64,000 nt of DNA, taken from assembly GCA_945788625.1 (NCBI GenBank), contig CALZMQ010000003.1:58310-122309 (forward strand). Direction: 5' to 3'. Shown piece by piece: positions 53,903 through 62,700 of the stretch. The position numbers and the translations under genes are program-made. Each line of letters begins with the position of its first letter. The stretch's first letter is position 1. This DNA is from an uncultured Woeseiaceae bacterium (GTDB lineage: Bacteria; Pseudomonadota; Gammaproteobacteria; Steroidobacterales; Woeseiaceae). The notes under the pieces are model-generated. The model had not been told where the DNA came from. It did no database searches and saw nothing but the letters and a program-made list of their open reading frames with translations.

Positions 53903-54427
53903 CTAGATTATCCACGCGCGAAACCACAGCCCGATCTGCGTGCTGTAGCCGATGTCTCGGCGCACGATACGATGTTCGCTGTTTAGCACGTAATAGGAAG
54001 GGAAGGCCTGAATCTGCCATTGTCGGGCGACATTTGCGTCTCCAAGCACGACGGTTACATTGAGGTCGTGGCGCTCCACGTAATCACGCACTTCGTCCGC
54101 CGTGCCCCAGTCGAGTGCGACGGCGACGATTTCGATGTCATCCAGGTCCCGCCAGCGACGCAGCCGGTTAAGGTTGCCCGCGCTGGCCGCACAGATCTTG
54201 CACCACGGCGCAAAGAAATAGACGAGCGCCGGCCGCGCACCTGCATCCTGAAGGTCGTAGGGCTCGCCGGTGAGAGCCGTGCCCCGCAATTCGGGCGCGA
54301 CCCGTCCGTCGGACGCGAGCATGTTGCGCATTTGGAAACCCGACACACCGAGAAACACGGCGGCGATCAGCGCTGCATTCAACAGCAACGAGCGGTATCT
54401 GCGTATGTTCAGCTTGAGTCTGGTCAT
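53903..54427 (-). CDS. TlpA/DsbE-like membrane-anchored thioredoxin
   Basis: 174 residues: N-terminal membrane anchor (about 15-32, LLLNAALIAAVFLGVSG), then a redoxin domain with YFFAPWCKICAASAGNL (WCxxC) and IQAFPSYYVLN (cis-Pro). Similar proteins supply reductant for cytochrome c maturation or periplasmic disulfide exchange. ATG 54427 is chosen over GTG 54436; neither has a strong ribosome site. Confidence 0.83.
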   Translation of the reverse strand: MTRLKLNIRRYRSLLLNAALIAAVFLGVSGFQMRNMLASDGRVAPELRGTALTGEPYDLQDAGARPALVYFFAPWCKICAASAGNLNRLRRWRDLDDIEIVAVALDWGTADEVRDYVERHDLNVTVVLGDANVARQWQIQAFPSYYVLNSEHRIVRRDIGYSTQIGLWFRAWII

Positions 54428-54436
54428 CCACTGCAC

Positions 54437-54757
54437 TTATCGTAACGTTTATCTAACCGAGTATGTGGTTTGTTGATTGACCGTCAACCCCGAACATCAG
54501 TTCCGTACATTCGGCGAAGATCCACATGGCTATTGCCTTTCGATGGTCTGTCGCTTGCAACGCTCCTGGCGCATGAAGTCGGAGAGCCGTTTACCGGCCT
54601 CATCCCTGAATTGCGCGTCGAACGCCACGCAACCCGGTCTCGCCGACGTCGTACCGGCAAACGACGTCATTCGCGCCTGGCATGCGCGGATTTGTGATAT
54701 TGAGTGTTTCAGGAATACACTGCCCCCACCAATGGATGCGGCTGCGCAAATCGAATC
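54437..54757. other. Gap with one weak small ORF
   Basis: The only candidate is a 46-residue minus-strand ORF (54530-54670, ARPGCVAFDAQFRDEAGKR...FMRQERCKRQ), which reads like a fragment of a conserved protein but has no clear start signal. Otherwise no feature recognised; the upstream part should hold the promoter of the thioredoxin gene. Confidence 0.3.
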
Positions 54758-55081
54758 ATGGCTAACGATCCGGATTTCATCGACTACGTCTGTGACCAGA
54801 TCGATGGCGAGTGCGAGATGTCGTACCGCCACATGTTTGGCGGTACCACACTCTATTCGAAGGGCAAGGTTGTCGCATTGATTTGCGATAACCAGCTGTT
54901 CGTGAAACCGACCGGGGCCGGTCGGGATTACATTGGTGACGTTACCGAGGCGCCGGCCTACGAAGGCTCGAAAGATTTTTTCCTTATTGGCGATGAGATT
55001 GACGATGCCGACTGGCTCACCGATCTCATTCGCCGGACGGAGAAGTCACTGCCGCCGCCGAAGCCACGGCGGAAGAAGTGA
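54758..55081 (+). CDS. TfoX N-terminal domain protein
   Basis: 107 residues matching the TfoX/Sxy N-terminal domain (MSYRHMFGGTTLYSKGKVVALICDNQLFVKPT, YEGSKDFFLI) with a basic Lys/Arg C-terminal tail and no TfoX C-terminal domain. Full-length TfoX regulates competence, but stand-alone N-domains are common with unknown roles. ATG 54758 is chosen as the start of the domain; the frame is open 18 codons further upstream. Confidence 0.82.
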   Translation: MANDPDFIDYVCDQIDGECEMSYRHMFGGTTLYSKGKVVALICDNQLFVKPTGAGRDYIGDVTEAPAYEGSKDFFLIGDEIDDADWLTDLIRRTEKSLPPPKPRRKK

Positions 55082-55232
55082 CATCGACTGGCCCGCAGCA
55101 CCCTTCCTGCCGTGCCGCCCACGACACGTGCTGCATGCAACAAGCCGCTCCGTAGCGTCAGTATCTCGGGGCATGCGCGTGATTTTCGCCCCGATCGGGT
55201 TTTTTCGTAACGGAGCGTCTACACTTGGTGCG

Positions 55233-55973
55233 ATGTCGGTCGTCAGCAAAATAGTCTACGTCGTGCGAAAGCACGACTGGCGCATCTGGTTCGGGCTGGT
55301 TGTCACTTTCTTCTGGATTGGCGGCGGCACCTGGTACGTCGTTGCAGCGATGCAGGAACACCCGGACCAGTCATTGTCGCTGGATATCGTCGGCAGCTAC
55401 CTTGAAGGTGCGTTTGCGCCGTTGGCTTTCCTGTGGCTCGTACTCGGCCTGTTTATACAACAGCGTGAACTCGCGCGGCATGCCGACGAGCTACAGCGCT
55501 CCTCAGAGCAGTCGGAGAAGCAGACGCTTGCGATCGCCGCGACCGAGATGAATGCTCGACAGGAAACGTTTTTCAAGATTGCCGAAAACGTCAAGAATCA
55601 GCTCGGCGGCATTACGGGAATGCTGTTCGCCTCCGGCCTCGGGCCCGTTGGCAGTGGCCGCTACGAACGGGAAGAAATAGACGCGATGTTTCGCAGCTCC
55701 GCCAACGGCGATCATGAGGTATTTGCCCGCCAGTTCCTGAGCATGGACTACCAGGCCGAGGGCGGTTTGCCGGACCTGCTTTATGGCACGGACATTCGCC
55801 GCGCCCACACGCGCAACTATCGGCGGACGTTCAAGCGACTATTGATCCTGGCCCAGGGTTGCGATGTGGACGGTATCATTACCGATGCGCTGAAACACAC
55901 GTCGTTTGGCCTGTTGTACCGGCGTATGCGTGTGCATATGCCCGAGGATTTCACGGGCGACGAGGTCGCCTAG
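55233..55973 (+). CDS. Membrane protein with a coiled-coil and cytoplasmic domain
   Basis: 246 residues: two membrane helices (about 15-38 and 58-76), then a Glu/Arg-rich coiled coil (RELARHADELQRSSEQSEKQT) and a helical soluble domain. Resembles uncharacterised membrane proteins of the type found near phage-defence or stress loci, but no family is assigned. ATG 55233 begins the first helix region; the open frame upstream overlaps the TfoX-N gene. Confidence 0.65.
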   Translation: MSVVSKIVYVVRKHDWRIWFGLVVTFFWIGGGTWYVVAAMQEHPDQSLSLDIVGSYLEGAFAPLAFLWLVLGLFIQQRELARHADELQRSSEQSEKQTLAIAATEMNARQETFFKIAENVKNQLGGITGMLFASGLGPVGSGRYEREEIDAMFRSSANGDHEVFARQFLSMDYQAEGGLPDLLYGTDIRRAHTRNYRRTFKRLLILAQGCDVDGIITDALKHTSFGLLYRRMRVHMPEDFTGDEVA

Positions 55974-56053
55974 TCCATCCCGGCGACACGCTCCCGGCTT
56001 TCGGAGTGTGCCTCGTCGTCTGGACTAAAAAAGGGGTCTGGCCCGTTTTCCGA

Positions 56054-56719
56054 TTACGTTCCCTCGTAAGCCACGGCCCAAAACTCGCCGTTGGCGACTC
56101 CCTGCCATCCGCTAAGAAAGCGGGCGGGTGGAATAGTCAGCCACTTCACAAGCATGTCCAGACAATCTTCAGCAACAATTTCGGTATGGTCTGAGTCACA
56201 GAAGCCCCCATAGTATTCTTCGTGATCCAGGAACCTGACCGGACATTCGCCTGCCTCGTTCGCGAATGTCATGTCCAGGCAGAATCGATCACCGGTTTCG
56301 GGATACTCGGCGATCGGAATCAGGCCCTTGAGCCATGTGTCAAGATCAGAACCAGAATATTCCTTTCGGTATCTGTCGATGAACATGTCAAACGCATCTC
56401 TAAGGTCTGCCTTCTCGGCATCGACTTGCTCAATGTGAAACAGGCGGATACCGTAATTCTCCTCACCTGGTTGATGAAAAAGCCGCAGTCCAGAGAAATT
56501 ACGGTATACCAATCGAAGCGAAGGAGTCGTCCAGACAGGCAACTGAATGCCCTCCCCGATCCGGCCGTTGTGCGAGTGGATCACGGTGATGTCCTGGAAA
56601 GCATCGACTCGCTCGATCGACTGACACCTCAAAACAACCTCGGCATCGAGTAGCTGCTCAATTGTTGCCAATTGCCCCTTTCGATCCACTACCCCCGTCC
56701 CTTCCTGCATCTCGGCCAT
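56054..56719 (-). CDS. SUKH (SMI1/KNR4)-like immunity protein for the Rhs toxin
   Basis: 221 residues, no signal peptide. The C-terminal GLIPIAEYPETGDRFCLDM, CPVRFLDHEEYYGGFC and CLDMLVKWL follow the SUKH superfamily pattern. ATG 56719 lies inside the last codons of the Rhs gene (30-bp overlap), as is usual for toxin/immunity pairs; an in-frame ATG at 56710 is possible. It should bind and block the Rhs C-terminal nuclease in the producing cell. Confidence 0.8.
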   Translation of the reverse strand: MAEMQEGTGVVDRKGQLATIEQLLDAEVVLRCQSIERVDAFQDITVIHSHNGRIGEGIQLPVWTTPSLRLVYRNFSGLRLFHQPGEENYGIRLFHIEQVDAEKADLRDAFDMFIDRYRKEYSGSDLDTWLKGLIPIAEYPETGDRFCLDMTFANEAGECPVRFLDHEEYYGGFCDSDHTEIVAEDCLDMLVKWLTIPPARFLSGWQGVANGEFWAVAYEGT

Positions 56720-59700
56720 GAATGGTGGCCTCGGATGAAACGAGAAGCTTCGCGGGGGTAGACCTGGCCGATGGTCGTCCGATGTGGTGGCAGTCGCCAA
56801 CGCGGATTAGGATGCACAACACCAGAACCCCAGTAGTCGAACGACGTATAGAACGACGCTAGCCCGGCCGCTATGCCGCTGCGCCCGACCCGCGTGCGAC
56901 CTAGTCGTTGTAGAGGTGTCAGCCTCGTTCTGGTTTTCGGTTTCTTGAACACCAATCTATCGACCATCCAGCCGGACACGTTGACAACGACTTTGAAACC
57001 GTACAACTGATTGTGGAGAATTCTATGCTCAGACTTCGGTATTGCTGGTTGCGACTGCGTCCGATGGCCACAAACGTATTCCGGTATCGTGTGATGACGC
57101 TCTACACGCTCGCGAGAAAACGGAAGCTCGAAGATCGCGGCGGTATCGGCGTCGACCGCTACGCCCACTGCCGCAGCAGCCGAGCCGCGCGCAACATATG
57201 ACATCAGATAGTCCCAAATCCCGGGCGGACCATCGAGTTGGTTATTGTCCGGATCGCCGAATACCCAGTTGTACAACGCGATTGCATTAATCGCATTGTT
57301 GGCCGCTGTATTGATGCCGCTCAGCACACCAGACAGGGTTACCCGGCCAGACGGGTCGAGATTCATGACCGGGTTTGCCGCCGCATACAAGTAACGGTGA
57401 AGACTTGGCGGATCGGTAGCAACACCCGAAAACGGATCCATCGTCGTCATTCGTCCCAGGGCCTGATCGTAGTATCTCGCTCTTAGATAATAGAAACCGA
57501 GATTCGGGTCGAATTGCTCTCCGGTGTACGTGTAGTCATTGATTGTGAATCCAGTGGAGCCTTCGAGCGCACCGAATACCTCATAAGCATAAGTGTCGGT
57601 CACTGCACCTCCGACGTCCGTTAGCTGGCGCGTAGATCCGATGCCATCGTAGTGGTACGTGCTCGTACTGGTTGTTGTCGCGTCAATGCGGCGATGCTGG
57701 CTAATCAGATCGTCGCCGTAGGTAAAGCGGACCTCTGAGAAGCTATTGAGATCGTAACTCTCCTCCACAACCTGAGCATAGTCGCGATTCGGATCAACGA
57801 GGTAATGTGTCGTTAGTCCAGCTGCAGTTTCGTTCATGCGTATGCCAGTGGCGTCATATCGGTACGTCACCTGGCCCGCATTCAGATTAATGAGCTGATT
57901 TCGACTGTCATAGGCGTAGGTCGTCAGGCCGGTGCCAGTGCTCTTGCTCAACGTGTTGCCGTTGCCATCGTAGGTGTATGTGTTAACTGCTGGATTCACA
58001 CCCGTTGCGGTCTCCGTGAGCAACCGGTCATTGTCATCGTAGGTGTAAGCTGTTGTCGTCGTCCCCGATGCGTCTGTCTCAATCTGAGTGAGGCGGTTGC
58101 CAACTGGGTCGTAGGTCCAACTGCTGGTGCGATCGCCCAGAACTGCGTCTGTCACATTCTCATCCGTCAGTCGATACAGGTCATCATAGGTGTAGTCGAC
58201 GACCCTCCCATTAAGTTCGGCATGTTGCGTACGATTGCCATTCGGTGCCAGCGTGTAATCGTGTCTGTCGAACAGCGCACTTGACGAATCAAGCTGATCG
58301 AGACGTGTAAGACGATTCAGGCTGTCGTAGACATACTCGGTACGCGTGCCATTGGGATAATCGACACTCGCGCGGTTGCCAACGATGTCGTAGCCGTAGG
58401 TCGTGGTGCCTGCCTCGTCTACCACTGTCGCGGGGCGATTCAACACGTCATACGTGTAGCTGACAAGCTGATTTACCGTTGTTAGTGAGATTCGATTGCC
58501 CGCAGCATCGTAGTCGTACTCAATCCACTTACCGTTCGGGTAGTCGATGCGTGTCATTCTATCCCTTTCGTCGTAGGTATAGATCGTCGTGCCACGATCA
58601 TCCGTCACCGTACTTGGCAGGCCCGAATTCGTATACGTCGTCGTGACGGTGACACCATCCGCATAACTCGCAGATTCTTCGCGATTGAGCGTGTCGAACG
58701 TAAAAGTATGCGTAGCGATGTTGAAGTCAGTATGACTGACCCGGTTGCCATTGCCATCGTAGTCGAACGACTCCGTTTGTCCTTCGGGCAACGTGCGTGA
58801 CGCTACACGTCCGGCATTGTCATAGGTCCAGGTGGTTGTCCGATTGTCGGCATCAGTCTGCGAGACCTTATTTGACTGTTCGTCGTACCCGAACTCCGTG
58901 CGTTGTAGCAGTGCATCGACGACAGCGGTGAGATTACCGACTTCATCGTACTCGAACTGCGTAACCAGGCCAGCAAGGTCCGTCTCGGAGATCTTGCGAC
59001 CGAGTGGATCGTAGCTGATGGAGCTGCGCAGGTTATCTGCCATGTCGCCGGGAGTGTCATCAGGGAAGATCGTCTCGGTGAGGCGGCCGACGTCATCGTA
59101 GACGAATTCCGTACGACGATTTAGCGCATCGATCATTGCGGTGCGTAATCCTCTTGCGTCGTACTCGAAACGCGTCTCGTTTAGAAGTGCATCTCGAACC
59201 AGAGTCTGGCGTCCGGCGGCGTCATATTCGAACTCGGTACGATTGCCGTTTTGGTCAACCGTGGCCGTTCGACGCCCAGCCCTATCGTATTCGTGCGTGG
59301 TCTCCGGGTTATCGAGGTCGTTTCCTGGCGTATCATCCGGGAAGATCGTGGCGACAAGACGATTCGCTGCGTCATACGTCAAGCGTGTGACTCGTCCTTG
59401 CTGGTCGGTCTGGGACACGACGTTTCCTTCCTCGTCGTAACCCGTTATTTCGCTGGTGGTATCGGGGTAACGCGTCTGGACGAGATTGCCCCGATCGTCA
59501 TAGTCATATTCGGTGCGTCCAAGATTCGCGTCGATCGTGGCCGTCTCCTGGTCAATACCGTTGTACTCGGTCACCATGACGTTACCCTCTGGATCGGTCA
59601 CACGGATTCGACGGCCTTTGTCGTCATACTCTATCGTGGTTACTAGGTTTTGAACCACACCCGACTCGTCGGTTCGAGACGTCGTCTCCGCTATGACGCG

Positions 59701-62700
59701 ACCAAGGTCGTCGTAGGTGAACGATGTCCGAACACCACGCGCATCCTCTTGCCAGGCCGCAAGCTCTGCGAACGGGCCTACGCACTGAGGCTGGATCGTT
59801 GATCTATTCAGATTTCCATCTGTCGATCCTCGCATCGCGCCCGTCGAACAACCGCCCCCAATACCAACATCCCAATGGAACGTCGTCGTAGTACCTACCG
59901 CATCCGTCATCGTAAGGATGTTGGTATTGTTCGAATCGTAGACGTTCGTAATGGTCGGATTGCCGAGCGGGTCAAGCTGCGTCAGAAGAAGATTGCGCGA
60001 GTCGTAGACTCTCGTCGTCGTCTGCATCAGTGCATTGGTCTCGGTGAGCTGATTTCCTCTTGCGTCGTAGGTCCAGCTTGTAGTCTGACCGAGATCGTTG
60101 GTCATCGTGAGTTCGTTGCGATCGGCATCGTAGGTACGCGTTATCATTTCACCAAGTGCATTTGTCTCAACAAGCACATTGCCTTCATCATCGTAGACGT
60201 ACACGGTTGGATTGCCGCGGCGATCACGAACCGTTTCAGTACGGCCGATAATGTCGTGGTCGTATTCGACGCGATTGCCGTCAGCGTCGATGATGGCGGT
60301 CAAGCGACCGTCAGCATCGTACTCATTGCGAGACACACGAATGCCCCGCGGATCGATGATGTCTTCGAGGTAATGGTCAGTCGTATTGGTATAAATGAAC
60401 CTGGTTACGTTATTGACCTGATCGGTATAACTCTCGAGATCTCCGTTGGCGTCATACGTGTATGACATCGACGTGCCGTCGGGCGCCACTATGCTCTCGA
60501 TGCGACCGCTTGCGTCACGGTTGAACACCAGCGAGAAGCCCTGGTTGTGGATTACACCGCTGTCAGAGTACGTCAGGCTATTGCCATTCGGCTCCGTAAC
60601 ACTGCGGATACCGAATGCCTGGTCGAGCTCGAATATGAGACCTTCAGGCGTCGTCAGCCGGTACGCGTTGGGGTCGATGGGCGTACCCGGTGCGCCGAGG
60701 TCGACGATATTGTTGCCGACGATACGCACAACGCCGAAATCTGTCTGCTCCAGGGTCGAGTCGGTGCCATCGATCGGGTCGAAAACAATGTTGACGTCTA
60801 CGGTTGGCACCAGCTGAGTGCACTCGGGCTGTGCACGAGCCACAAAGGACTCGACCTCACCATCCGGCATGCGCACCGTCACGGTCGGATCGCCGTTCGG
60901 GCGTACGCACCACCGGCTGAAGAAACCTAGATCTTCCTCGATCAGCGACCAGCTGAAGCCGATATCTCGAGATTCCTGCAGACGGACGTTCTGGTAATCG
61001 ATCGACCAGCCGAAGCCGAAGTCCAGGTTCTCGTTGCGCCGGCGCGTGTCATAGGTGCGCAGGACGGTAACCGGGATACCTGCGACCGGCGCCGAGAAGT
61101 CCTCGAACGTTATCGAGAAGTTGCCGATCTTGAGGTCGCCCGTGACGCGGATGACGCGCACGTCCTGCGAGACGTTTCCTGCCGCATCCGTCGCTTGCAG
61201 GATCACGGAGTAAAGGCCGTTCAGCAGCATCGTCGGGTCGATTTGCCCGAGAATGCCTTCCGGAACTTCCGTGGTGCCGGTTGCAATGGTCGTGAACTCG
61301 GTCGGCGGCGCACCTCGCGACTGCAGGATCAGCTGCCAGTTCAGGAGATCGTCGTCAGGATCGTCCACGGTTCCGATCGCATCGCGTGGCGCCGTGACTT
61401 CTTCTTCGAAGTCCGGCGTGGTCAGGCTGACCACCGGCGGCGACGAGGTCGCATTCGGGTCGATGACCGTGTAGGTCGTGCTGGCCGAATCGCTGCCGTA
61501 GGGATCCGTCACAATTGCCGTCGCCGTGTGCAGGCCGACAGTGTCGGCAGCGACGGTCGCCATACCGGAAGCATCGAGCGGCACAACTGCGCCATCGACG
61601 GTCAACGACAGGTTCACCGGTCCTGCCGCACCGGAGAAACCGACGGCTATACCGACCGTGCTGCCCAGGTCGGCGACTGACGGCGTTGCCGTGACGGAGG
61701 CGCTCAGCGGTATAGCGGCATCGCTGACCGTCACCGTCCAACCCTGGTCGGCGAATGCCTGGCCGTCACTGGCGCGTACCACGACATTTTCGATGCCCGC
61801 CGCACCCGGTGTCCAGGACAACAGGCCGTTGCCGTCGATGGTCATGCCGGCGGGACCGGTTTGGACCGAGAACGCGATGAAATCGCCGTCCGGATCGTCA
61901 ACGACGACCTGGTACTGGTACTCGAACGTCGCTTTGGCCGAGAACGGCGGCACGCTCGTGATCGTCGGCGGTGTATTGGCAATCGAGCCAACCTGGATCG
62001 TATAGCTCTGCGTTGCCACGCCACCGAAGGCGTCATCGACGCTGACAGTGACATTGTGCAGCCCGTTCTGGCCTGTCGTCGGCGTCCAGTCGACGAGGCC
62101 GGTCACGCTGTCGATGGTCATACCCGCGGGCGCAACGGTGAGTCCGTACAGCAGCGTGTCGCCGTCGGCGTCCGTCGCATCGACGTCGTAGCTGTAGTTG
62201 TTGCCGGCGAACACCAGCCCCGCTGGCGGCGTGGTCGTGATCACGGGGATTTCGTTGGCCCGCGCCACAACTTCAACCGTGAACGACTGATTGACCTGGT
62301 CTCGCAGCGATGTTGCCGACACGCCAAACGTGTGCATGCCGACCTGGTCGAATGTCGGCGTCCATGTCACAAGACCGGACGCGATATCGATCGAAGCGCC
62401 GGCCGGTGGCGGCACGAAACGCGACGGCCCGATCAGTTGATAGCGAACGTTGTCGCCAAAGTTGCCTGCAACGGCATTGGCATCGTACACGTAGGTCTGG
62501 CCAAGCGTGACCGTCGTTGGCGGCGTAGATAGCCAGGCGATGTCCTTGTTGTACTCGGTGATGCGATAGATGAAGCTGTAGCGGTCGGTCCGGTACTCGC
62601 TGGGTCCGTCGAATACCTCGATTTCGGTAAAGGTGCCGGCGACCGTGTCATTCAATATCTCGCATTGATCCACCGGTCCGCCGAATGTCAGCTCAACCGA

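Noticed and set aside
57500..60500. Repeated DNA resembling a CRISPR or tandem array
   Set aside because: The periodicity follows the YD-repeat protein sequence with variable codons and spacing; there are no identical repeats with unique spacers and no cas genes.
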